Part shown: positions 29,504 through 38,215 of the stretch, piece by piece
Numbering within the stretch: position 1 is the first letter of the stretch
How the letters are laid out: each line of letters starts with the position of its first letter
Source of the DNA: Bacillota bacterium
GTDB taxonomy: Bacteria > Bacillota > Clostridia > Oscillospirales > Oscillospiraceae
Assembly: GCA_021199635.1 (NCBI GenBank)
Contig: JAJQHS010000001.1
Location: 1 to 56,178 of the forward strand
Direction: 5' to 3'
Length of the DNA stretch: 56,178 bases
The notes under the pieces: model-generated
The model's input: the letters and a program-made list of their open reading frames with translations, nothing else
What the model was told of the DNA's origin: nothing
Database searches by the model: none
Program-made: the position numbers and the translations under genes

Positions 29504-31257
29504 TATCTTCCCTCCCCCATCTGTGCGTCAAATACCTCCCGGTATTCCGGGCAGGTCGCCATCAGCTCGTCGTGACTGCCGATGCCAAGAATGCGGCCGT
29601 CCTGCAGCATCAATATCTTGTCCAGGGTCATAATGGAGCTGATCCGCTGGGCGATGATGATAGTGGTGCTGCCGCTGTGATGCTCCCGGATGGCTTTGCG
29701 CAGCGCCGCGTCGGTCTTATAGTCCAGGGCGCTGGAGGCATCGTCCAGCACCAGGATCTCCGGGTCGGCGGCGAGGGCGCGGGAGATCAGAATGCGCTGC
29801 CGCTGGCCGCCGCTGAAGTTCGCGCCCAGGATGGCGGCCTCGTGGTCGTACCCGTCGTCATAGCGCTGGATGAATTCCGCAGCCCGGGCGTCCTCCGCCG
29901 CGTCGTGCATTTCCTCATCGGAAACCTCCCGGCCGAAGCGGATATTTTCCGCAATGGTGTCGGAGAACACGATGTCGTTCTGGAACACCACGCCGAACAT
30001 CCGGTGGAGGGTGTCCGGGTCATAGGTGCGCACATCCTTGCCGTTGATGAAAATGTGCCCCTGGGTGGCATCGTAAAAGCGCATCAGCAGGTTGATGATG
30101 GTGGTCTTCCCGCAGCCGGTGGCGCCGATAATGCCCAGGGAGCCGCCCTTGGGGATGGAGAAGCTGATGTCCTCCAGGCTCATCTGCCGGTCTCCCAGCA
30201 TATGGGGCCCGCCATCCTCCGGTGTGCTGCCGTAATAGAAGGACACATGTTCAAACCGGATGTGATCGCCGCTGTCCGTATGCGCCGCCTCCGCCTCTGG
30301 GATGGGGGTGAGGGCGTCCGCGGTCTGGATCACGGCGGCGATCCGGTTGGCGGACGCATTGGCCTTGGACATCATCATGAAGATGCGGTTCAGGCCCATG
30401 GCGCCGTTGAGGATCATATTGAAGTAGGTCAGGAAGGCCAGGATCACGCCGGGCTTGGTCACGCCCGCATTGACCCGCTGGGCGCCCACCACGACCACCA
30501 GCGTCAGGCCCACGTTCAGGAAGAAGGTCATGACCGGTCCGGGCATGGACATGACGATCCCGGCGGTGCGCTCCCCCTTGGTCAGCGCCTCATTGGCGGT
30601 AGCAAAGCGCCTGGACTCGTAATCCTCCTTGGACAGGGCCTTTACCACCGGGATGCCGGTGATATTCTCCCGCATGATCCGCACCACCGTATCCAGCAGC
30701 TGCTGCACCTTGGTGTACATAGGGATGCCCTTGCGGGAGATGAAGATCACGCAGATCACCACCACCGGCGCGATCACGCACAAAATCACCGCCAGGCCGG
30801 CATCCATCGTCAGCGTGACCGCAATTCCGCCCAGCAGCAGGATCGGCGCACGGACGCCCATGGCCATCATGCTCCGGGTAAAATTCTGCACATTGTACGA
30901 GTCGGAGGTCATCCGGGAGGTAATGGACGGCAGGCCGAACGCGTCCATCTGGCTGCCGGAGAGATTCACCGAATGCCAGAACAGGTCCCGCCGCATTTCA
31001 TAGGTGCTTTTCTGCGCCACCTGGGACGCATGGCGGTTGGCGTATACGTTGAGGAACCGCACCAGCAGCGCCACCACGATCATCACCACGCCCCAGAAAA
31101 CGGCGGTGGAAACCTGCTTAGTGGGCGCCACCTCATCGATCAGATACTCCAGTATGTACGGCAGCACCAGCTCACCCAGGGAGCCAAGGAGCTTGATGAA
31201 GATCACGAAGGCCATCGTCCAGGCGTATTTTTTCAGATAGGAGAACAGAAATTTCAT
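29503..31257 (-). CDS. ABC transporter, fused permease/ATP-binding (exporter half 1)
   Basis: GATGCGKTTIINLLMRFYD, NFSGGQRQRILISRAL, LVLDDASSALD; stop/start overlap with the next half. Confidence 0.93.
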   Translation of the reverse strand: MKFLFSYLKKYAWTMAFVIFIKLLGSLGELVLPYILEYLIDEVAPTKQVSTAVFWGVVMIVVALLVRFLNVYANRHASQVAQKSTYEMRRDLFWHSVNLSGSQMDAFGLPSITSRMTSDSYNVQNFTRSMMAMGVRAPILLLGGIAVTLTMDAGLAVILCVIAPVVVICVIFISRKGIPMYTKVQQLLDTVVRIMRENITGIPVVKALSKEDYESRRFATANEALTKGERTAGIVMSMPGPVMTFFLNVGLTLVVVVGAQRVNAGVTKPGVILAFLTYFNMILNGAMGLNRIFMMMSKANASANRIAAVIQTADALTPIPEAEAAHTDSGDHIRFEHVSFYYGSTPEDGGPHMLGDRQMSLEDISFSIPKGGSLGIIGATGCGKTTIINLLMRFYDATQGHIFINGKDVRTYDPDTLHRMFGVVFQNDIVFSDTIAENIRFGREVSDEEMHDAAEDARAAEFIQRYDDGYDHEAAILGANFSGGQRQRILISRALAADPEILVLDDASSALDYKTDAALRKAIREHHSGSTTIIIAQRISSIMTLDKILMLQDGRILGIGSHDELMATCPEYREVFDAQMGEGR

Positions 31258-31267
31258 ATCCGGCCTC

Positions 31268-31678
31268 CTATCGTTTCCAGGCGTCGAGGAGCTTCTGCAG
31301 GATGCCGGTCAGCGCCCGGCGCTCCTCGTCGGACAGAGTGTCGAACAAATGCTCCTCCGGGTAGGCGGGGTGGTCCCGCTTGGCGGACGCACCCTTCTCC
31401 GTCAGCGTCAGCACCACCCGGCGGCGGTCCTCCGTGTCCTTCCGGCGGGTGATCAGTGCCTTATTCTCCAGCTTGGTCACCAGCTCGCTGACGGAGCCGG
31501 GCTGGATGGCCAGCCGCTCCTGGAGCGCCTTCTGGGTCATTGGCCCATTGTCATGCAGGATCCTCAGGACGGCATCCTGCTGCTGCCCCGCCCGGCTCTG
31601 GTGGTACAGGACGTGGCCGCACCTGTGCATGAGCCGGGTCAGATATTGGGTTTCCGTCAAACCCTCGGGTATTTCCAT
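31268..31678 (-). CDS. MarR family transcriptional regulator
   Basis: GPMTQKALQERLAIQPGSVSELVTKLENKALITRRKDTEDRRRVVLTLTEKG. Confidence 0.92.
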   Translation of the reverse strand: MEIPEGLTETQYLTRLMHRCGHVLYHQSRAGQQQDAVLRILHDNGPMTQKALQERLAIQPGSVSELVTKLENKALITRRKDTEDRRRVVLTLTEKGASAKRDHPAYPEEHLFDTLSDEERRALTGILQKLLDAWKR

Positions 31679-31702
31679 GCAATTTCCTCCAATTTTTCCT
31701 TT

Positions 31703-31751
31703 GGTACAGAAAGATTATAGTGCGATCGTCAGAAATTGTCAAGGTACAGAA
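31703..31751 (-). promoter_or_regulatory. Promoter of the marR-ABC operon flanked by direct repeats
   Basis: Minus strand TTGACA-17-TATAAT (31742..31714) flanked by two TTCTGTACC copies exactly 40 bp apart. Confidence 0.75.
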
Positions 31752-31901
31752 GCATTTTTTCGGAAAATCCGTTGCATTCGCAACAATTTTGCGTACAGGA
31801 ATTGTGAAATATGCCGAACCGGGACCGATCTCCGGGAAAAAAAGCTTGCCTATTTCCCGTTCCTGAACTATAATGGGGCAAACAGAAAGCGAGGGATTGC
31901 C

Positions 31902-33026
31902 ATGAACCGAAGATTCCGCCTGTCCACGGCGCTGGACATCGATGACCTGCTGATGGAGTGCATCCCCTACGCCATCGCCCTGGCCAATGAGAAATACCGC
32001 TTCGACCCGCCCCTGACCATCTACGAGGTGAACCGCTGGGGCAAGCTGGGCACCCGGGCGGACGCGATTTTCGAATTTTTCCAGGACCCGGATTTTTACC
32101 GGAACCAGTCCGTCATCCCCGGCGCCCGGGAATTTGTGGGCAAGCTGTCAGAGATGACGGAGGTTTTCGTCTCCACCTCCATCCCGCCGGAATTTATGGG
32201 CATCCGCGCCCAGAGGATCCTGTCGGAATTTCCGGAGATCCCCCCGGATCACATTTACATGGGCTCCCGGAAGGACAAAATCAACGTGGACATCCTGTTT
32301 GACGATGGGATGCACAACGTTTTCCAGTCCAACGCCGCCTATCCCATCCTCATGCGCCGCCCCTGGAACCAGGACGCCACAGGCATGCTGGCGGTGAACA
32401 ATTACGATGAATTCCTGAAGCTGGTGGAGGTCATCGCGGACAGCTACCGCCTGCGCACCGAGCCGCTGAACCTGGAAAACCCCAGCATTGTGGTGCTGGT
32501 AGGCCCCTCCGGCAGCGGCAAGACCACCATCGCCAAGCGGGTGCTGGAGAAGACCGACCGGTTCGAAAAGCTGGTCAGCTACACCACCAACGACCCCACC
32601 AGCCTGCAAAAGAACCAGTGGTACAATTATGTTCCCCTGGAGGAATTCCGCCAGATGTGCGAAAGCGGGGAGATTTTCGAGTCCACCATGTACGCCGGCC
32701 ACGGCTACGGCTCCAAGAAGGCGGACGTGGAGGCCATCCTCCGCCGCCATAAGCATGTTCTGACCACCATGGACATCTGCGGCGCCATGGCGCTGAAAAC
32801 CAATTTCCGGAACGTGATCACCATCTATATCCAGCGGGACAAGCGGAAGCTGCTGGCCTCCATCCTGCGGAAGAATTCCTCCATCGAGGATAAGGTGAAC
32901 CGGCTCATCGCCGTGGACACCGAGAAGCAGAACGAGGAAATCTGCGATTACTCCGTCCGCTTCGACACCTACGACCAGGCCGTGGCGCAAATCTGCGAGA
33001 TCCTGAAAATTCCGGCAAATGCATAA
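31902..33026 (+). CDS. Fusion of 5'-nucleotidase-like (HAD) domain with guanylate-kinase-like domain
   Basis: N-term STALDIDDLLMECIPYAI, VSTSIPPEFMGIRAQRIL, DILFDDGMHNV; C-term IVVLVGPSGSGKTTIAKRVLE, SGEIFESTMYAGHGYGSKKADVEAIL. Confidence 0.8.
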   Translation: MNRRFRLSTALDIDDLLMECIPYAIALANEKYRFDPPLTIYEVNRWGKLGTRADAIFEFFQDPDFYRNQSVIPGAREFVGKLSEMTEVFVSTSIPPEFMGIRAQRILSEFPEIPPDHIYMGSRKDKINVDILFDDGMHNVFQSNAAYPILMRRPWNQDATGMLAVNNYDEFLKLVEVIADSYRLRTEPLNLENPSIVVLVGPSGSGKTTIAKRVLEKTDRFEKLVSYTTNDPTSLQKNQWYNYVPLEEFRQMCESGEIFESTMYAGHGYGSKKADVEAILRRHKHVLTTMDICGAMALKTNFRNVITIYIQRDKRKLLASILRKNSSIEDKVNRLIAVDTEKQNEEICDYSVRFDTYDQAVAQICEILKIPANA

Positions 33027-33049
33027 AAGGCTGGCCAAAAGCCAGCCTT
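33027..33049. terminator. Terminator between convergent genes
   Basis: AAGGCTGGC-CAAAA-GCCAGCCTT followed by ATTTTTTT. Confidence 0.88.
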
Positions 33050-33554
33050 ATTTTTTTCGCAATGCCCGGCCCAGCCGCCATAGCCCCCAGCCCATAGCCA
33101 CGCCTGCGGCGTTCAGAAGCACATCGTCAACGTCGCAGGTCCCCAGCAGGCTGAACAGCTGCACCAGCTCCACCGCCAGTAAAATCCCCAGCGCCGTCTG
33201 CAGGCATCGCCGCAGCTTCCGCTGGGCAGGGAACAGCGCCGGGAGGAAAATCCCCATGGGCAGGAACAGCACCACATTGCCCGCCAGGTTGCACACGGCA
33301 TAGGACGCCTGTAAACGGTAGCGGTTCTGATTCCCAAATTTTTCCAGATAGTAATCCCGCCGGGACAGGATATCCCAAAAGCTGGAAATGGTGCGGAAGG
33401 GGCGGAGGCTGCAGTTGTCCTGCACCTGCTCCCAGTAGGGGACGCCGTCCAGCGGCGCCCGATCCCGGATGAACAGCAGGTACACCAGCGCCAGGCAATA
33501 GCACAGGAACAGCCGCCTTCCCCATTTTCTGCTGACCGGTTCCCCCATGGGCAT
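33048..33554 (-). CDS. VanZ family protein
   Basis: NLAGNVVLFLPMGIFLPALF, TCDVDDVLLNAAGVAMGW. Confidence 0.9.
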   Translation of the reverse strand: MPMGEPVSRKWGRRLFLCYCLALVYLLFIRDRAPLDGVPYWEQVQDNCSLRPFRTISSFWDILSRRDYYLEKFGNQNRYRLQASYAVCNLAGNVVLFLPMGIFLPALFPAQRKLRRCLQTALGILLAVELVQLFSLLGTCDVDDVLLNAAGVAMGWGLWRLGRALRKK

Positions 33555-33774
33555 CCCCTCCCCGCGCCCATATTACCGGGGCGCCGGAGTCGAATGCAAG
33601 CCCTTTTCCTGCAAAAGCTTCTTTTCCTGTGCTGCAATATCCATGGCGATCGGGTCCTTTCGTTGGGTTTAGCTGTGCTGACTTTGCTCTAACAAACGCA
33701 ATCGCCTTTTCTACCCACGGTCTTGCACCTATTGTAATGTTACGATTATTCTGCGTAATTTGCACAAATACCGC

Positions 33775-33803
33775 TTGACAATTATTTCGGCATTGGGTAT
33801 AAT
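33775..33803 (+). promoter_or_regulatory. Consensus sigma-A promoter upstream of the TPP riboswitch
   Basis: TTGACA-17-TATAAT. Confidence 0.85.
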
Positions 33804-33809
33804 ATCAAT

Positions 33810-33897
33810 GCAAGGGAGCTCTCATAAGAGGGCTGAGAGGAGGGTGTTTCCCTCGACCTGACCTGATTTGGACAATGCCAACGTAGGGATGCGAAAT
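33810..33897 (+). ncRNA. TPP riboswitch (THI element)
   Basis: AGAGGGCTGAGAGGAGG...CCCTCGACCTGACCTGATTTGGACAATGCCAACGTAGGGATGCG matches the conserved TPP core. Confidence 0.92.
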
Positions 33898-33952
33898 AGA
33901 GTTTTTTCCTTCTAACCTTTCTTTTAAGTGACGGTAGGATGATACTTGAGTG

Positions 33953-33979
33953 GCCGCTTCTCTGCTTTGGGAGAAGCGG
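33953..33979 (+). terminator. Terminator downstream of the TPP aptamer
   Basis: CCGCTTCTC/GAGAAGCGG followed by TTTTTG. Confidence 0.8.
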
Positions 33980-34023
33980 TTTTTGATTCATATGTCATTA
34001 ATTCTGACTTGGAGGATTTGAGA

Positions 34024-34188
34024 ATGAATAGTTTTGGTCCGGCACTGATGATTTCTGGCGCTATTATTTTGAGCGCTTGCATTATTGCGAATAGTGGGGC
34101 AATTGGTTGTTTAGGCATAGCGCTTCTCCTTTGGGGATGTATCGATAGTCTATACTTCCGCAAAAAGCATTGGGGTAACGAGAAATAG
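34024..34188 (+). CDS. Small hydrophobic protein (54 aa), unknown function
   Basis: TTGGAGGATTTGAGA RBS then MNSFGPALMISGAIILSACIIANSGAIGCLGIALLLWGCIDSLYFRKKHWGNEK; two TM-like segments. Confidence 0.45.
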   Translation: MNSFGPALMISGAIILSACIIANSGAIGCLGIALLLWGCIDSLYFRKKHWGNEK

Positions 34189-34284
34189 TTATGTACTTGT
34201 CTGGCAAGCCCTCAAAAGCAAAAATATTGTGATAAGCTCCGATATCGTAATGGATAAACATTGTCAGGTCTGGCTTGATCGCAG

Positions 34285-34326
34285 AAAAGGGCGCCACTTA
34301 CCCCGACGGGTAGGCGGTGCCCTTTT
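34285..34326 (+). terminator. Bulged hairpin, possible terminator after the small ORF
   Basis: AAAAGGGCGCCACTTACCC-CGAC-GGGTAGGCGGTGCCCTTTT. Confidence 0.55.
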
Positions 34327-34427
34327 GTGCATGATAGTGTACGTTGAGAATGGCTAAAACTCCAATGAAATGATGAAAATGTGCTTAGCAAGCAGCGGCA
34401 GGCATTGCCTGGAAAAGGCCACAAAAA

Positions 34428-34456
34428 CCGGACCTCACATTTTTTGTGAAGTCCGG
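34428..34456 (-). terminator. Terminator hairpin downstream of thrS
   Basis: Minus strand CCGGACTTCACA-AAAAA-TGTGAGGTCCGG then TTTTTG. Confidence 0.85.
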
Positions 34457-34482
34457 CATTTTTTGACGGAATGGCGTTTTTG

Positions 34483-36243
34483 TCAGACCTCCCGGCTCTT
34501 GGAGGCGATTTCGCTCTGGCACTTCTCCAGGAAGCATTCCAGCGTGGTCGCGCCCAGGTCCTCACCGGAGCGGGTACGCACGGACACGGTGCCATTCTCC
34601 ATGTCCCGGTCCCCCACCACCAACATATAGGGGATCTTTTGCAGCTGCGCCTCCCGGATCTTGTAGCCCAGCTTCTCGCTGCGCAGATCCGCCTCGGCGC
34701 GGATATTGGCATCGTTCAGCTTTGCGTTGATGGTGCTGGCGTATTCGTGGGCGCGGTCCGTCACCGGCAGGACCTTCACCTGCACAGGCGCCAGCCACAG
34801 GGGGAACGCACCGGCAAAATGCTCGGTGATCACGCCGATGAACCGCTCGATGGAGCCCAGCACGACCCGGTGGATCATCACAGGGCGATGCTTCAGCCCA
34901 TCCTCCCCCACATATTCCAGTTCGAACCGCTCCGGCAGCTGCATGTCCAGCTGGATGGTGCCGCACTGCCAGGTCCGGCCCAGGGAATCCGCCAGGTGGA
35001 AGTCCAGCTTGGGCCCATAGAAAGCGCCGTCGCCCTCGTTGATGGAGTAGGTTTTGCCCATTTCCTCCACAGCCTTCTTCAGGGTTTCGGTGGCGAAATC
35101 CCAGTCCTTCACGTCGCCCATGTGATCCTCGGGCATGGTAGAAACCTCGATCTCATAGCTCAGGCCGAAGACGGAGTACACCTCGTCAAACAGCTTGACC
35201 ACGTTCTTGATCTCGTCCTTCATCTGGTCCCAGGTCATGAAAATGTGGGCATCGTCCTGGGTGAAGCAGCGCACCCGGAACAGGCCGTGAAGCGCGCCGG
35301 AAAGCTCGTGGCGGTGCACCAGCCCCAGCTCGCCGATCCGTAGGGGCAGGTCCCGATAGGAATGGGGCTCGGACGCATACACCAGCATGCCGCCGGGGCA
35401 GTTCATGGGCTTGATGGCGAAATCCACATCGTCGATGACGGTGGTGTACATATTGTTCTTGTAATGCTCCCAGTGGCCGGAGCGCTCCCACAGCTGGCGG
35501 TTGAGCATCATGGGAGTGGAGATCTCCACATAGCCATACTTCTTGTGCACCTGCCGCCAGTAGTCGATCAGGGTATTGCGCAGGACCATGCCCTTGGGCA
35601 GGAAGAACGGGAATCCCGGGCCCTCGTCCCGCAGCATGAACAGCCCCAGCTCCTTACCCAGCTTCCGGTGGTCCCGCTTCTTGGCCTCCTCGATGCGGGT
35701 CAGGTATGCGTCCAGCTCGTCCTTGCTGGGGAAAGCCACGCCGTAGATCCGCTGGAGCATCTTCCGGTTGGAATCGCCGCGCCAGTAAGCGCCGCAGGTG
35801 GTGGTCAGCTTGAAGCCGTTGTGCTTCACCCGCCCGGTATGATCCAGGTGGGGGCCGGCGCAGAGGTCCGTGAAATCCCCCTGGGTGTAGAAGGAGATGA
35901 CCTCCGACTCCGGCAGGTCCTGGATCAGCTCCACCTTGTACGGCTCGCCCATTGCCTGCTCGTAGGCGATGGCCTCCTCCCGGGGCTTCTCGCTGCGGAC
36001 GATGCGGATGCGCTCCTTGCAGATTTTCTTCATCTCCGCCTCGATCTTCTCCAGGTGCTCGGGCGTGAAGGAGAACGGTGCGTCGAAGTCGTAATACCAG
36101 CCCTCGTCAATGGCGGGGCCGATGGCCAGCTGGACCTCCGGCCACAGCCGCTTTACGGCCTGGGCCATGATGTGGGAGCAGGTGTGCCAATAGGTCTTCC
36201 GGTACTCCGGGTTCTCAAAGGTGTACAGATTTTCTTCGCTCAT
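34483..36243 (-). CDS. thrS: Threonine--tRNA ligase
   Basis: HTCSHIMAQAVKRLWP, CAGPHLDHTGRVK, PMNCPGGMLVY, GFRVRCFTQDDAHIF-type motif; start MSEENLYTF. Confidence 0.97.
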   Translation of the reverse strand: MSEENLYTFENPEYRKTYWHTCSHIMAQAVKRLWPEVQLAIGPAIDEGWYYDFDAPFSFTPEHLEKIEAEMKKICKERIRIVRSEKPREEAIAYEQAMGEPYKVELIQDLPESEVISFYTQGDFTDLCAGPHLDHTGRVKHNGFKLTTTCGAYWRGDSNRKMLQRIYGVAFPSKDELDAYLTRIEEAKKRDHRKLGKELGLFMLRDEGPGFPFFLPKGMVLRNTLIDYWRQVHKKYGYVEISTPMMLNRQLWERSGHWEHYKNNMYTTVIDDVDFAIKPMNCPGGMLVYASEPHSYRDLPLRIGELGLVHRHELSGALHGLFRVRCFTQDDAHIFMTWDQMKDEIKNVVKLFDEVYSVFGLSYEIEVSTMPEDHMGDVKDWDFATETLKKAVEEMGKTYSINEGDGAFYGPKLDFHLADSLGRTWQCGTIQLDMQLPERFELEYVGEDGLKHRPVMIHRVVLGSIERFIGVITEHFAGAFPLWLAPVQVKVLPVTDRAHEYASTINAKLNDANIRAEADLRSEKLGYKIREAQLQKIPYMLVVGDRDMENGTVSVRTRSGEDLGATTLECFLEKCQSEIASKSREV

Positions 36244-36280
36244 AATGATAGCCTCCTTATCCTGATTGGGGCAGGCAACA

Positions 36281-36530
36281 AAAAAATCCCACCCCTGAAA
36301 CAGTTCAGGGGTGGGATACAATTCTGCATTCCACGGTTCCACCCTGGTTACGGCGCGGCGCGCCGTCACTCATTGACGCTTTAACGGGCGCACCCGGCGC
36401 GGCATTTCCGCTCGCGCGGCTCAGAAGCGGTACCTCTCCGGCAGGGTTGCAGGGCCGTCGCACCAGGTGGGCCCCTCTCTGGGCAGCTTTCCGGAAAAAC
36501 ATATCTTCGTCGCAGCTTTTCTGGTGACAA
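36281..36530 (-). ncRNA. T-box leader of thrS with terminator
   Basis: Minus strand AGGGTGGAACCGTGG T-box (36345..36331), terminator ATCCCACCCCTGAA...TTCAGGGGTGGGAT-TTTTTTT (36317..36286), candidate Thr specifier ACC near 36431. Confidence 0.9.
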
Positions 36531-36923
36531 TTTAGCACAAATCCGGCCGCTTGTCAATCCCTTCTCCTCCATTTGGCAGGAAAAATTGGGGCTTTTTGTT
36601 TACCATAACACCAAAATTGGGAACATAACCACTGGTTTCAAAATTTGGGGCCCAATGTTAACATTTTGTCACCGTTTTTACCAGATATTGTGGTTTTCCA
36701 AATCAAAAATCTGAATATTTTGCATGCAAGTTTACATAATTTGATTTACATAATTTTGCAAAAAGTTGTCGGTTTTGGGCGATTTTTCGAAAATGCTTGA
36801 CTTTTTCAAAATTTTTGTTATAATATACCCAGTTTCCCATTCATAAATTCATTTTGTAACCTTTTGATACCATTCTTTTTTACCGGTATCTTCTCCCTTG
36901 ATTCGCAAAAGGAGGTATATTTT

Positions 36924-38141
36924 ATGCTAGAATTTCACAGCCTGATCCGCAGAAGGGCGTCCGCGCTGACCCGGTTCGCCGCGCTCCTGATTCCTGTGAT
37001 CTGCGTGATTCTGCTGCTGACCCAAACGGCCTTCGCGAAAACCACCTACCTGATCAACGACGGCGGCAAGATCGTGGTCCACTCCACCTACTCCACCGAC
37101 CCGGAGGCGATCCTGGACGAGGCGGGGCTGGAGCTGGGCGAGGATGACACCTACACCACCCAAAGCGGCTTTGGCATTTCGGAGATCACCGTGCAGCGCC
37201 GCCAGACCATCACCATCACCTACGGCGACAACACCCTGCAGGTCATCAGCTACGGCGAAACCGTGGAGGCGCTGCTGGATCGGCTGAACCTGCTCAAGGA
37301 GGGGCAGGACGTGGTGTCCGTATCCCTGGACACCGAAACCTATGACGGCCTGGAGATACATATTTACCGCTCCGTGGAGCTGGAGGAAACCTACACCACC
37401 CCCATCGCCTATGAGACCGTGTATTGCTATGACCCGTCCCTCGCCGAGGGGGAGGAGGTCGTGCTGATCGAGGGCGTGGACGGGCTGCTGCTCTGCACCG
37501 CCCAGGTGCATTACCTGGACGGCGAGGAGGTCAGCCGGGTGGTCACCAGCGAGAATGTGACCCGCCAGCCGGTCAACGCGGTGATTGCCGTGGGCACCTA
37601 TCTGGAGCAGGACGCGCCGGAAACCATGCCGGCAGAGACCGAACCTGCCACCGAGGCGCCGACGCAGGCCGCTACCCAGGCTGCTACCGAGGCCGCCACG
37701 GAAGCCACCACTGCCGCCACAGAAGCCGCCACCGAACCGGCGACGGAGCCCTCGTCCAACAGCGCCGCGTCTGACGATTCTGACGGCGAGCTGGTCATCG
37801 GCAACGGCGTAATCGTCACATCGGACGGCCAGGTGCTGACCTATTCCGACACGCTCCAGGTGGTCGCCACCGCCTACACCAGCACCGACCCCGGCTGCTC
37901 CGCCTACACCGCCACCGGCACCCTCTGCCGGGTGGGCGCCATCGCCGTGGACCCCCGGGTAATCCCCTACGGCACCCGGATGTTCATCGTTTCCGATGAC
38001 GGAGAGTACATTTACGGCATCGCCGTGGCAGAGGACTGCGGCGGTTCCATCAAGGGAAACAAAATCGACCTGTACTTTGATACCGAGTCCGAATGCTGGG
38101 CCTTTGGCGTGCGCAACTGCACGGTCTACTTCCTGGACTGA
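36924..38141 (+). CDS. 3D domain-containing cell-wall protein with DUF348-type repeats (YabE/RpfB-like)
   Basis: Signal/TM N-terminus, INDGGKIVVHSTYSTDPEAILDEAG repeats, Thr/Ala/Glu linker, C-terminal AYTSTDPGCSAYTATGTLCRVGAIAVDPRVIPYGTRMFI...DCGGSIKGNKIDLYF. Confidence 0.9.
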   Translation: MLEFHSLIRRRASALTRFAALLIPVICVILLLTQTAFAKTTYLINDGGKIVVHSTYSTDPEAILDEAGLELGEDDTYTTQSGFGISEITVQRRQTITITYGDNTLQVISYGETVEALLDRLNLLKEGQDVVSVSLDTETYDGLEIHIYRSVELEETYTTPIAYETVYCYDPSLAEGEEVVLIEGVDGLLLCTAQVHYLDGEEVSRVVTSENVTRQPVNAVIAVGTYLEQDAPETMPAETEPATEAPTQAATQAATEAATEATTAATEAATEPATEPSSNSAASDDSDGELVIGNGVIVTSDGQVLTYSDTLQVVATAYTSTDPGCSAYTATGTLCRVGAIAVDPRVIPYGTRMFIVSDDGEYIYGIAVAEDCGGSIKGNKIDLYFDTESECWAFGVRNCTVYFLD

Positions 38142-38170
38142 TAATCTTAAGCTTTTCTCAGGTTGCAAAA

Positions 38171-38210
38171 CCGCCCTTCTTCTGGTATAATCACCGGGAG
38201 AAAGGCGGTT
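38171..38210. terminator. Hairpin between the YabE-like gene and rsmA, enclosing a -10 element
   Basis: CCGCCCTTCT...AGAAAGGCGG then TTTTTTT; loop contains TGGTATAAT. Confidence 0.7.
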
Positions 38211-38215
38211 TTTTT

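Noticed and set aside
37640-37760. Tandem DNA repeat in the YabE-like gene (GCCACCGAG-type)
   Set aside because: Explained as a low-complexity Thr/Ala/Glu linker common in extracytoplasmic proteins; similar linkers occur in the binding lipoprotein and LtaS-like protein.
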